Positions 26,297 to 35,045 of a stretch of DNA of 64,000 bases are shown piece by piece. Source of the stretch: CALFVT01 sp039989855 (GTDB lineage Bacteria > Pseudomonadota > Alphaproteobacteria > Caulobacterales > Maricaulaceae); the NCBI GenBank assembly GCA_039989855.1, contig JBDXGZ010000008.1, positions 268,983 to 332,982 of the forward strand. The letters run 5' to 3'. The translations under genes and the position numbers were made by a program. Position 1 is the stretch's first letter. Every line of letters starts with the position of its first letter. Below the pieces are notes generated by a model. It saw only the letters and a list, made by a program, of their open reading frames with translations. It was not told the DNA's origin and searched no databases.

Positions 26297-27685
26297 ATGG
26301 CCTTACAATCCCTCGACAAACGCACATTTGGCGCAAAATCGGTTAAATCCTCACCTCTTTCAGGGCGCGTGCAAGCGCCGGGCGATAAATCTATGTCCCA
26401 TAGGGCTTTGATTTTAGGCGCGATGGCGAAAGGGACAACTACAATTGAGAGCTTGCTGGAAGGTGACGACATACTTTCTACGGCCGGGGCTATGCGAGCT
26501 TTCGGGGCTAAAGTCACACAGACAGGCGCTGGAGCGTGGACGGTCAAGGGGCGTAAAACGTGGAAGGCGGCTCCCGATCAGGATATTGACTGCGGAAATG
26601 CAGGAACAGGTGTAAGGCTGATAATGGGCGCTGCGGCTGGTTATAAAATGCAAGCGCGCTTCATTGGTGATGCTTCCTTATCGTCTCGTCCTATGGCCCG
26701 AATCATTGATCCGATTTCTGAGATGGGAGCAGAGTTTAAGGCGACGAACGGAGATCAGCTCCCCGTGACACTATCTTCAACGGGTCATTTAAAAGCCTTT
26801 GAATATGAAACGCCCAAAGCCTCGGCGCAGATAAAATCAGCGATTATGCTCGCTGGGGTCAATACCCAAGGCCGTACGGTGGTGATTGAAAAGCCATCTC
26901 GCGATCATACAGAAAATATGCTGCGAGCTTTTGGCTGCCCCGTTAAAGTGGAACGGATGGGTGATGGGCGCAACCGTATCACGATTGAGCGTGATTTGAA
27001 CGGCCCAGAGGCTCAACTTAAATCGACACATATTGTCGTACCCGGAGACCCGTCGTCTGCGGCTTTTGCTATGGTGGCGGGATTGATCGTTCCGGGATCT
27101 GATTTGGTGATTGAAAATGTCATGATGAATCCGACGCGCACAGGTTTGTTCGAGACTTTAGTTGAAATGGGCGGATGGTTGCGAGCGGATAATTTCCGTA
27201 AATTTGGCGGTGAGGTCATCGCGGATATTCATGTTAAACATTCTCGTTTGCGCGGTGTTGTTGTTCCAAAAGAACGCGTCGCGTCTATGATTGATGAATA
27301 CCCTATCTTGACCGTTGCAGCGGCCTTTGCCTCGGGTAAGACGGTGATGGACGGTTTGGCCGAGCTTCGGGTGAAGGAAAGTGACAGAATCACTGCGACA
27401 GTTGCGTTTCTTGAAAGCAACGGCGTAAGTGTTGAAGAGCGTGAGGCAGGTATGTCCGTGACAGGTTTAGGCTATGGCCCTGCGAATGAATGCCCAACCG
27501 TAGCGGGTGGGGGGCATGTAATAACCCATCATGATCATAGAATCGCGATGAGCGCATTGATCTTGGGCCTTATGTCTGATGAAGCGGTGACAATTGATGA
27601 TGCTTCTATGATTGCGACAAGCTTCCCAACATTTTTCGAACAAATGTCTGACCTTGGTGCATCAACATTGACAAAAGTGAGTTAA
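26297..27685 (+). CDS. aroA: 3-phosphoshikimate 1-carboxyvinyltransferase (EPSP synthase)
   Basis: 462 residues. The active-site segments are visible: PGDKSMSHRALILGAMAKG near residue 28, DCGNAGTGVRLIMG near 97, PSRDHTENMLRAFG, and MIDEYPILTVAAAFA with ELRVKESDRI toward the C-terminus. It joins shikimate 3-phosphate and PEP, the sixth step of aromatic amino acid synthesis. The Ala at the glycine-loop region and overall form suggest the class II type common in alphaproteobacteria, but this cannot be fixed by eye. It is one base from cmk, so the two are coupled. Confidence 0.96.
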   Translation: MALQSLDKRTFGAKSVKSSPLSGRVQAPGDKSMSHRALILGAMAKGTTTIESLLEGDDILSTAGAMRAFGAKVTQTGAGAWTVKGRKTWKAAPDQDIDCGNAGTGVRLIMGAAAGYKMQARFIGDASLSSRPMARIIDPISEMGAEFKATNGDQLPVTLSSTGHLKAFEYETPKASAQIKSAIMLAGVNTQGRTVVIEKPSRDHTENMLRAFGCPVKVERMGDGRNRITIERDLNGPEAQLKSTHIVVPGDPSSAAFAMVAGLIVPGSDLVIENVMMNPTRTGLFETLVEMGGWLRADNFRKFGGEVIADIHVKHSRLRGVVVPKERVASMIDEYPILTVAAAFASGKTVMDGLAELRVKESDRITATVAFLESNGVSVEEREAGMSVTGLGYGPANECPTVAGGGHVITHHDHRIAMSALILGLMSDEAVTIDDASMIATSFPTFFEQMSDLGASTLTKVS

Positions 27686-27686
27686 G

Positions 27687-28328
27687 ATGGACCGTCCTGT
27701 AACAATTGCAATTGACGGGACATTTGCCAGTGGGAAGGGAACATTGGCGTCTCGTTTAGCGGCGTACTATGAGCTTCCCTATCTGGATACTGGTAAGCTT
27801 TACCGCGCTGTGGCTAAGCGAGTCATGGATACAAAGACGTCGCCTGAAAATGCAGAGGGCTGCGCGGCCCATGCAAGTCAATTGGAGGTGAAAGAGCTAT
27901 CCGATCAAATTCTTAAGAGTGGCCCTATAGGCGTTATGGCCTCTAAAATCGCTGTGCATCCACCGGTTAGAGCGGCTTTGCTCAAGTTTCAGCAGGATTT
28001 TGCAGCCAAGGGGGCTGTTATGGACGGCCGCGATATTGGTACCGTTATATGTCCAAATGCTGCGGTGAAGCTATTTGTCGATGCGGAGCCCGAAGAGAGA
28101 GCGAGGAGACGTCACGCGGAGCTAACAAGCTACGGCGAGGATATTACATACGAAACGGTTCTGTCTCAATTGCGGGAGCGGGACGCGCGGGATTCAGGGC
28201 GCGATATTGCGCCGTTAAAACCCGCTGAAGATGCACACTTGCTAGATACGACTAATCTGTCTATAGAGCGCGCGTTCGAGGTCGCAATTTCACTTTGTGA
28301 TGCGGTCTTGGCGGCGAAATCAGTCTGA
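27687..28328 (+). CDS. cmk: Cytidylate kinase
   Basis: 213 residues. The P-loop reads DGTFASGKGT at the N-terminus, a slight change from DGPAGSGKGT. The CMP-binding part (YLDTGKLYRAVA), the LID-type region (VMDGRDIGTVICPNA) and the Arg-rich segment (RARRRHAEL) are present. It phosphorylates CMP and dCMP with ATP. The aroA-cmk-rpsA order is common in proteobacteria. Confidence 0.95.
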   Translation: MDRPVTIAIDGTFASGKGTLASRLAAYYELPYLDTGKLYRAVAKRVMDTKTSPENAEGCAAHASQLEVKELSDQILKSGPIGVMASKIAVHPPVRAALLKFQQDFAAKGAVMDGRDIGTVICPNAAVKLFVDAEPEERARRRHAELTSYGEDITYETVLSQLRERDARDSGRDIAPLKPAEDAHLLDTTNLSIERAFEVAISLCDAVLAAKSV

Positions 28329-28430
28329 AAACTCCTTTCACACAGAAATCGTCTTTGGAAGGCTCGGATGGTCCAAGCCTAGTCCGCGGCATATATGTCG
28401 TTGGCCAGCTCTTATACTTTGGAGTAATAA

Positions 28431-30119
28431 ATGAGCACTGATACTATGAACCCAAGCATGGATGATTTTGCATCTATGTTGGATGCGTCCCTTGAAACGA
28501 ACCCAATGTCCGAAGGTTCGGTCATTAAAGGTCTCGTTACAGCCGTTGAAAAAGATTATGTGATGGTCGATGTCGGCCTCAAAACAGAAGGCCGTGTGCC
28601 GCTTCGTGAATTCTACACACCCGGTAGCGATGAAACAGTTAAAGTCGGCGACCAAGTTGATGTTTACCTTGAGCGCGTAGAAAATGCGCTCGGTGATGCT
28701 GTTATCTCTCGCGATAAAGCCCGCCGTGAAGAAACATGGATTAAAATGGCGAAAGTCCACGAAGCGGAAGAGCCTGTTAAAGGTGCGATCGTTGGACGCG
28801 TTAAAGGCGGCTTCACGGTTGACCTTGGTGGCCTGAACGCATTCCTACCAGGATCTCAAGTTGATATCCGCCCAATTCGCGATATTGCGCCGCTTATGAA
28901 TATTGAGCAGCCGTTCATGATTTTGAAAATGGACAGAGCTCGCGGAAACATTGTTGTTTCACGTCGTGCTATCCTTGAAGAGAGCCGTGCGGAACAACGT
29001 GCAGAGCTTGTCGGTCAGTTGGCTGAAGGCGAAGCGCGCGAAGGTGTTGTTAAGAACATCACTGATTACGGTGCATTCGTTGACCTTGGCGGTATTGACG
29101 GACTCTTGCATGTTACAGACATGAGCTGGCGTCGTATTTCTCACCCAAGCCAAGTTTTGGCTGTCGGTGATACGATCATGGTCAAAATTGTCCGTATTAA
29201 CCCAGAAACACAACGTATCAGCCTTGGCATGAAGCAGCTTCAGGAAGATCCATGGGGCGCAGCAGCTGCGAAATACACTGTCGGTTCACGCCATACAGGT
29301 CTTGTAACCAATATTGCTGATTACGGTGCATTCATCGAGCTTGAAGAAGGCGTTGAAGGTCTTGTTCACGTTTCTGAAATGTCTTGGACAAAGAAAAACG
29401 TTCATCCAGGAAAAATTGTTTCTACGTCGCAATCTGTTGATGTTGAAGTTCTTGAAGTTGACGAAGAGAAACGTCGTATTTCATTGGGTATCAAGCAAAC
29501 GCAAGAAAACCCATGGAACGATTTCTCAACACGTTTCCCTGTTGGGACTATCATCAAGGGCGAAGTTCGTTCTGTCACAGAGTTTGGTCTCTTCATTGGT
29601 CTTGACGGCGACATCGACGGTATGGCTCATTTGTCAGACCTGTCATGGGACAAGTCAGGCGAAGAAGCGCTTAAAGACTATAACAAGGGCGACGAAGTCG
29701 AAGCTAAAATCCTTGAAATCGATTCTGAGAAAGAACGTATTTCATTGGGTGTTAAGCAGCTTGTTAAAGATACAGGCTCAGCCTCTGGTATTGGTCGTAA
29801 CTCAACTGTCACATGTACAGTCACAAAAGTGGATCCAATGGGTCTTGAAGTTAGCTTTGGTGACGAAAACGAGCTGTCAGCTTACATCCGTAAGAATGAC
29901 CTTTCACGTGAGCGCTCAGAGCAGCGTCCAGAGCGTTTCGCTGTGGGTGATAAGGTTGACGCGCGCGTTCTCAAGCAAGACCGTAAGACACGTCAATACT
30001 CACTCTCTATCCGTGCATTGGAAATTGCCGAAGAGAAAGAAGCTGTCCAGCAGTACGGTTCTACCGATGCAGGTGCATCTTTGGGTGATATCCTCGGCGC
30101 GGCTCTTAAAGACCAGTAG
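28431..30119 (+). CDS. rpsA: 30S ribosomal protein S1
   Basis: 562 residues with six S1 RNA-binding repeats; the later four are clear, each with a VKNITDYGAFVDLGG- or VTEFGLFIGLDG-like strand set and a GLLHVTDMSW / GLVHVSEMSW / GMAHLSDLSW core. S1 binds mRNA at the ribosome and aids initiation on structured leaders. The start ATG has GGAG (TTTGGAGTAATAA) seven bases upstream. The 102-base gap after cmk may hold its own promoter and leader. A strong terminator follows. Confidence 0.96.
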   Translation: MSTDTMNPSMDDFASMLDASLETNPMSEGSVIKGLVTAVEKDYVMVDVGLKTEGRVPLREFYTPGSDETVKVGDQVDVYLERVENALGDAVISRDKARREETWIKMAKVHEAEEPVKGAIVGRVKGGFTVDLGGLNAFLPGSQVDIRPIRDIAPLMNIEQPFMILKMDRARGNIVVSRRAILEESRAEQRAELVGQLAEGEAREGVVKNITDYGAFVDLGGIDGLLHVTDMSWRRISHPSQVLAVGDTIMVKIVRINPETQRISLGMKQLQEDPWGAAAAKYTVGSRHTGLVTNIADYGAFIELEEGVEGLVHVSEMSWTKKNVHPGKIVSTSQSVDVEVLEVDEEKRRISLGIKQTQENPWNDFSTRFPVGTIIKGEVRSVTEFGLFIGLDGDIDGMAHLSDLSWDKSGEEALKDYNKGDEVEAKILEIDSEKERISLGVKQLVKDTGSASGIGRNSTVTCTVTKVDPMGLEVSFGDENELSAYIRKNDLSRERSEQRPERFAVGDKVDARVLKQDRKTRQYSLSIRALEIAEEKEAVQQYGSTDAGASLGDILGAALKDQ

Positions 30120-30143
30120 TCCGACAACTCACTTTATTGATTT

Positions 30144-30170
30144 AATGGCCCCGCATGGGGCCATTTTTTT
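30144..30170 (+). terminator. Rho-independent terminator of rpsA
   Basis: AATGGCCCC / GGGGCCATT stem (30144-30152 with 30157-30165), loop GCAT, followed by seven T. Confidence 0.92.
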
Positions 30171-30298
30171 GATGTAAACTAGATAAAGGGTGTGTGAAAT
30201 TCTCCTCTTTCCAATCTCGACCAATTGCCATATGACCGCGAGACGACATATCAGTACCAACATACTCATAAGCGGTACCGATTTTGAATGGATTGATT

Positions 30299-31639
30299 AT
30301 GACTGTACGCGTTCGTTTTGCACCGTCACCGACTGGTAAACTTCATGTGGGCAATGTCCGCACGGCTTTAATGAATTACCTCTTTGTACAAAAACAAGGT
30401 GGGACATTTATTCTACGGATTGATGATACGGACCTAGTGCGCTCAACGCAGGCCTATGAAGACGGTCTCAAAGAAGATTTGGCGTGGCTTGGCCTTAATC
30501 ACGGCGAGACGTTTAATCAGTCCCACCGTTTCGCCATGTATAATGAGGCCGCAGCAAAACTAAAAGCCAGCGGGCATCTATATCCCTGCTACGAAACATC
30601 CGATGAGCTTGATCGTCAACGGAAACTTCTACGGGTGCAAAGCAAACCACCCGTTTATAACCGTGCGGCGCTTGAACTCACAGCTGACCAGATTGCCGCC
30701 TATGAAGCTGAAGGACGTCAGGCTCATTGGCGCTTTAAGCTTTCTGGGAACCCAGTCGTCTGGAACGATTTGGTGCGCGGCGAGCAATCCATTGATACAA
30801 GCTCTATTTCTGACCCCGTTCTTATACGGGGTGACGGCAGTTTCCTTTATACGCTTCCGAGTGTTGTTGATGATATTGATGCGCGGATTACCCATGTTAT
30901 TCGCGGCGAAGACCATGTGACTAATTCAGGCGCGCAAATCGAAATTTTTCAAGCCCTATCTGATCATCTTCCAAGCTTTGCTCATACGCCTTTACTTGTC
31001 GGGAAAGACGGGAAGGGCCTCTCAAAGCGTCTTGGCTCTTTATCGATGCAAGAACTCAAAACCCAAGGTGTTGAGCCGCAAGCGGTGGCGTCTTTATTGG
31101 CGAAAATCGGTACATCTGACCCCGTTGAGGCAGAGCTTGAGTTGAGCAAACTAATTGAAGATTTTGACTTTAATAAAATTGGTCGCGCACCAGCGCGCTT
31201 TGACGAAGATGAACTCGCACTTCTGAACGCACGGTTGCTACATGTGACTCCATATGACCGCGTAAAAGAGCGGTTGGACGTGATGGGTGTTAGTGGGGGT
31301 GAACCGCTTTGGGACTTAATGCGCGCGAATATTGAAAAAGTCGATGATATGGCTGGCTGGTCAACGATGATCTATGCGCCAATGGCAGGACAGATTGCCG
31401 ATGAAGACAAAGAGTTTTGCTCGGCGGCAGCAGCCCTATTGCCAGATTCGATTGACGAAAGCTCATGGTCTACACTGACAACCGCTCTGAAAGCCGAGAC
31501 GGGCCGTAAAGGACGTGGTCTTTTCATGCCGCTACGGATGGCGCTTACAGGCCGCCCGCACGGCCCTGATATGGGGAAAATCCTAACCTTCCTTGGCCGT
31601 GATAAAGCCAAATCTCGCTTAGAGGGCGCTGTTGGCTAG
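30299..31639 (+). CDS. gltX: Glutamyl-tRNA synthetase
   Basis: 446 residues from the ATG at 30299; a TTG 15 bases upstream would only add five residues before the family start MTVRVRFAPSPTG. The HIGH-type motif is LHVGN and the KMSKS-type motif is GLSKR within GKDGKGLSKRLGS. Both belong to the class I GluRS family. Alphaproteobacteria commonly carry two gltX genes, one discriminating and one charging tRNA-Gln for the amidotransferase route; which one this is cannot be told from this sequence alone. Confidence 0.94.
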   Translation: MTVRVRFAPSPTGKLHVGNVRTALMNYLFVQKQGGTFILRIDDTDLVRSTQAYEDGLKEDLAWLGLNHGETFNQSHRFAMYNEAAAKLKASGHLYPCYETSDELDRQRKLLRVQSKPPVYNRAALELTADQIAAYEAEGRQAHWRFKLSGNPVVWNDLVRGEQSIDTSSISDPVLIRGDGSFLYTLPSVVDDIDARITHVIRGEDHVTNSGAQIEIFQALSDHLPSFAHTPLLVGKDGKGLSKRLGSLSMQELKTQGVEPQAVASLLAKIGTSDPVEAELELSKLIEDFDFNKIGRAPARFDEDELALLNARLLHVTPYDRVKERLDVMGVSGGEPLWDLMRANIEKVDDMAGWSTMIYAPMAGQIADEDKEFCSAAAALLPDSIDESSWSTLTTALKAETGRKGRGLFMPLRMALTGRPHGPDMGKILTFLGRDKAKSRLEGAVG

Positions 31640-31732
31640 TTTTAGTCCTCACGAGAGCGTGATATTTGGTAGCTATCCTCAAGATTAATTTTTTGTTAGC
31701 CTTTCATTATAAATATATAAAGGGAGGGCTAT

Positions 31733-32140
31733 ATGTCTGAAAGAAATTTAAAATTACCATTATTTTTAACGCGCTTGAGCGTGTTTTATTTTTTACTGCC
31801 TTGGCAGGTCATGCGTTTCACAAAGCATGGTAGTATTGAAGGTATTGCTAAAAAATATTATAAAATTCCAGCCATACCAGATATTGTCGGTACCATATTA
31901 GGTGTCGCTATGATGGCGTTGTTAATTGCCTTTCTTGTCGGTTTTAAGAAGAAGATCAGCTACGGACTCGTCTTTGTTCTTCATGCCGTTGGAACGGTTA
32001 TGACAATTCCTGCTTTAATCCCGTTCGTTGGGCTTGAAGGATATAATCAGCTTTTCCTAGCAGCGATTCCGACGGCTTTTGCCATGTTGCTTCTTTATTG
32101 CCTCCGCGATGAAGATACGATGTTTTCGCTTAATAAATAA
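31733..32140 (+). CDS. Hypothetical four-helix membrane protein
   Basis: 135 residues, four predicted membrane helices (about 13-27, 47-65, 72-92, 103-122) with a basic first loop. The general pattern is DoxX-like, but no diagnostic motif was found. A GGGAGGG ribosome site lies six bases before the ATG. A terminator follows the stop. Function unknown. Confidence 0.75.
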   Translation: MSERNLKLPLFLTRLSVFYFLLPWQVMRFTKHGSIEGIAKKYYKIPAIPDIVGTILGVAMMALLIAFLVGFKKKISYGLVFVLHAVGTVMTIPALIPFVGLEGYNQLFLAAIPTAFAMLLLYCLRDEDTMFSLNK

Positions 32141-32168
32141 AACGAACTCAATTTGTTTCTAATTAAAG

Positions 32169-32194
32169 GGCCTCTAAAATTTAGAGGCCTTTTT
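32169..32194. terminator. Terminator between convergent genes
   Basis: GGCCTCTA / TAGAGGCC stem (32169-32176 with 32182-32189) followed by five T on the plus strand. The minus-strand gene at 32174-32410 has its TAG stop inside the left arm, so the hairpin serves both genes. Confidence 0.85.
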
Positions 32195-32410
32195 GTTTGT
32201 CTTCATTTTACGACGAATCCCGCGCCATAACATTCGGTAGGTCGGGTCGATGAATAAAATTCCGATAATAATCAACAGTCCCCATATCCAGTGATAGCCT
32301 TTGAAATAGACGTAGAAAAAGGCCGCAATCATTGCGGGGTAAAATACGAAGACTCGGATCATCCGCCAATAAACCAGCAGCACGGCTTTTACTTTCGGAT
32401 TAATCCTCAT
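32174..32410 (-). CDS. Small membrane protein coupled to SixA
   Basis: 78 residues with two close membrane helices (about 18-34 and 39-55) and a basic C-terminus ending KTNKKASKF. Its ATG overlaps the stop of the preceding sixA in the form ATGA, so it is translationally coupled and clearly a gene despite its size. No family is recognised; the Trp/Arg pattern after helix 2 (YRMLWRGIRRKMKT) suggests membrane-anchoring cytoplasmic residues. Confidence 0.78.
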   Translation of the reverse strand: MRINPKVKAVLLVYWRMIRVFVFYPAMIAAFFYVYFKGYHWIWGLLIIIGILFIDPTYRMLWRGIRRKMKTNKKASKF

Positions 32411-32904
32411 TCCGACGTGAGCTCGCGCGGTAGCAAAAGCTCTTTAAATTGCCACGCGGTTGGGGAGAGCCATGAGGCTGTCTCATCTTTGCGGGCGAAC
32501 ACTCCACATGCCCCTGTAGGGTAGCGGTGATACTGGCCGCTAAAATGCTCGAACAAATCTTCCCATCCGGGGTTATGCCCTAATAGCATTAAATTGCGGT
32601 TTGGTTCTTCCGCGCTGGCGCAGAGTTGTAAAACCGTATCTGAACTGGCCATGTAAAACTTAGGCTGATGAAACACAGTCTGCGTGCCCGGTATAATTCG
32701 AATAAGGCGCGTGGCTGTTTCCTTTGTACGCACCGCATCAGAGCACCATATTGTATCTGGGGCGTAGCCTTTAGCATTTAAAACCTGAGCCACTTTGTCC
32801 GCTGCTTTGCGCCCACGTTTATTCAAGGGCCTGTCATGATCGTTTAGACTCTCATCATCCCAAGAGGATTTCGCGTGACGCATAATAAGGAGATGTCTCA
32901 ACAT
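32407..32904 (-). CDS. sixA: SixA-type phosphohistidine phosphatase
   Basis: 165 residues. The histidine phosphatase signature is LLIMRHAKSSW with the nucleophile His10, and the second catalytic His lies in LLGHNPGWEDL. The short length without a helical cap matches SixA, which removes phosphate from the HPt domain of hybrid kinases or from PtsP/NPr-type proteins. It is the first gene of a two-gene unit with the small membrane protein. Confidence 0.88.
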   Translation of the reverse strand: MLRHLLIMRHAKSSWDDESLNDHDRPLNKRGRKAADKVAQVLNAKGYAPDTIWCSDAVRTKETATRLIRIIPGTQTVFHQPKFYMASSDTVLQLCASAEEPNRNLMLLGHNPGWEDLFEHFSGQYHRYPTGACGVFARKDETASWLSPTAWQFKELLLPRELTSE

Positions 32905-32959
32905 GCTTACCAGTTTAAACTAAGATCCGTTTGTGATCAAAGTAAAAGCTATATTTGAC

Positions 32960-34378
32960 CTATTCTTTGATAAGACGCGTATTCGGATAGCTGGCGTGCC
33001 AGCCAAACCAAAACGCACGGTGATAGGGCAGGCGCTTTAATTCACGTCCATCGGGGGCGGTTAATTTACTTTCGGCGACCTTCCACACATCTCCGTTGAG
33101 ATCTCGCGCTTTGCCTGCACCGTCAAATTGGGTCAGAACGACATCTTTCGGATCATAAACACGGTTCGCGCCTGTCTCGTCCGTCAGAACAACATATTTT
33201 TGCGAGCCAACCGTACCGCGGTAAACAGGATTTTTCGCGAGGAAATCCGTAGAAATGGCGACAGGTTCATGGGGGTGCTTTTTAAACCGAAGCGCTAGAA
33301 CTTCAGTTTTATTCTTGAGCCGTTGATCAGAAAAAGGCGTATGGAACATCAAATTATCGGTGGCGAAATATTGGTGATAGGCAACGCCCTCGTCGTAATT
33401 TCGGCGGTGACCTGTCTTTAGGGATAGGACTTTCGTTTCAGGGTGAAGTTCTTTCCATTTCCCCCATGTGGTTGTGACAACACTGCGGTGGTCAAGGGCG
33501 ATATCTTTATTAATTAGCGGTCCAATAACAGGCTCGCCTTTCAATGTATTCCATAAGGACTGGGTGGCCTTATCGTACATGAGCTTATTAGAGCGGTATA
33601 AAAATCCACTTGTACCGACCTCGTGAGGGATACCCTTCGCCTCAGTTTCGTAGAGGATAACCGTGCCGCAAAGTGTGCAATATACGCCTGCGAAGTCAAC
33701 GCCTCCGACCGTGTCGACAAACATTTCATGCCACGCTAATATACGTTTCGGATAGGCCCGAACGTCGCCGTTCACTTCTATACCGAAAACCACATTGTCA
33801 TCTTCGAGGTAGTCAGCCTTATTCGCGCTAATCATATCAGGCTGGCGTAGCGGGGGTATCCCGTCTTGTACAACCCCACCCCAACGAACTTCATCAAGGC
33901 GAATGTTGCTAAGGTTATCTCGACCAAAGAAATATTTGCCAAATTTAGGGTCAATCTCACGGTAAAATTCCGATTTAAAATCCGCATAGCCTTTGATTTT
34001 AAGCTCAGGCTCGTTCCATAACCAACGGAACCAATCATTCATATTGTCGCCGTAATCTTGCCCTGTACTCGTCTTTAGCATTTCAAGGATGGTGCGACGA
34101 ACCTCACGGTCAGGAATGAAATTATACATCTCAATAGCAGGAGGAATATAAGCTTTTGTCCAAAAGGCGCGAAGGTCGGCACTGGCATCACCTTGATTAA
34201 ACAGGCTTGGTTCCAGAGCGGATAGTAAAATGTCTTTATCTTTATCTGAGATTTCTAATTGCGTTTCAACAAAAGTGGCCTGTGCTTGGGCGCTGGGTGT
34301 TTGGGTCTGATTTGAATTGACGGTGAAGCCAATAAGAGCGAGGGCGGCAACTCCCGATAACAATAATATGCGCGTCAT
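32960..34378 (-). CDS. DUF3179-family secreted protein
   Basis: 472 residues. A signal peptide (residues 1-34) is followed by a roughly 100-residue helical segment and the DUF3179 domain (about 180-440). Its core is VYCTLCGTVILYE and later HEVGTSGFLYRSNKLMYD and SLWNTLKGEPVIGP. The two Cys of CTLCG are invariant in the family and suggest a metal or redox site, but no function has been assigned to it. Promoter not identified. Confidence 0.9.
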   Translation of the reverse strand: MTRILLLSGVAALALIGFTVNSNQTQTPSAQAQATFVETQLEISDKDKDILLSALEPSLFNQGDASADLRAFWTKAYIPPAIEMYNFIPDREVRRTILEMLKTSTGQDYGDNMNDWFRWLWNEPELKIKGYADFKSEFYREIDPKFGKYFFGRDNLSNIRLDEVRWGGVVQDGIPPLRQPDMISANKADYLEDDNVVFGIEVNGDVRAYPKRILAWHEMFVDTVGGVDFAGVYCTLCGTVILYETEAKGIPHEVGTSGFLYRSNKLMYDKATQSLWNTLKGEPVIGPLINKDIALDHRSVVTTTWGKWKELHPETKVLSLKTGHRRNYDEGVAYHQYFATDNLMFHTPFSDQRLKNKTEVLALRFKKHPHEPVAISTDFLAKNPVYRGTVGSQKYVVLTDETGANRVYDPKDVVLTQFDGAGKARDLNGDVWKVAESKLTAPDGRELKRLPYHRAFWFGWHASYPNTRLIKE

Positions 34379-35045
34379 ATATATATCTCTAATAATTCGT
34401 CGAATTTATGTACCGACTATAGCGGCATTAATGATAAGCAGGTGTCACGTTCCGAATAAAGGACGTCAACTCTATGTGAGAGGGACGTTAGTAGAATGGG
34501 GTGAGCGGGTTTCTTGATTGCCGACACGCCAAAATTTCTCGCACCTTTCAGAGCAAGTTTAAGGACAGTCTGCGAAGGTCTCCATTACGATGGTTACCAA
34601 ATCTATGTTTAATTTACGCAATGGATATCAGGCGCACTTTGAGCCTGACCTTTCCGAATAAACGAAAAGTCCTTCGCAACGATTGGCTTTTTCACAGCCC
34701 CCGGACAGTTATTAGGTCTAAACCATCTCGGCGTGAACCTACCTACCCAACTAAATGGATAGGAACAGAGGGTGCGGCGGGGCACACAGAGCGTTACATC
34801 CATGCGCTACCCGCGCCAACCGTCCTCATTCAAACAAACTAACGCGCGATTGTCCGTCCGTGAATAAGGAACGATTGCATAATAGAGGATGTTTTGAAGG
34901 CGTGGATATATCTTTGTAGTTCCCTTTCTTTCCGTTCATCCCTGCGAAAGCAGGGATCTCCCTGGAAGCAGTGCTCTCTACATTAAGAACAGAGGCCCCT
35001 GCTTTCGCAGGGGTGGACGGGGGCTACCGTGTTTTAATTTTGCAA
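34379..35045. other. Long intergenic region with no recognisable gene except a palindromic element
   Basis: 667 bases between DUF3179 and rpoH. Reading frames of up to 113 codons exist on the plus strand (34501-34842) but the protein has no regular composition, no ribosome site and no family likeness. A repeat element lies at 34938-35013. No tmRNA tag, 6S, RNase P or riboswitch core was recognised, though a structured RNA cannot be excluded by eye. Confidence 0.5.
34938..35013. repeat. Palindromic intergenic element, paired inverted hairpins
   Basis: Left hairpin ATCCCTGC GAAA GCAGGGAT (34938-34957) and right hairpin CCCCTGC TTTC GCAGGGG (34996-35013 region), the second an inverted copy, about 40 bases apart. 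Related hairpins with the same GAAA loop occur near 45.6 and 54.8 kb. Looks like a REP-type or alphaproteobacterial palindromic element. Confidence 0.75.

Noticed and set aside
34501..34842. 113-codon plus-strand frame upstream of rpoH
   Set aside because: No ribosome site, irregular composition and no family likeness; treated as spacer.
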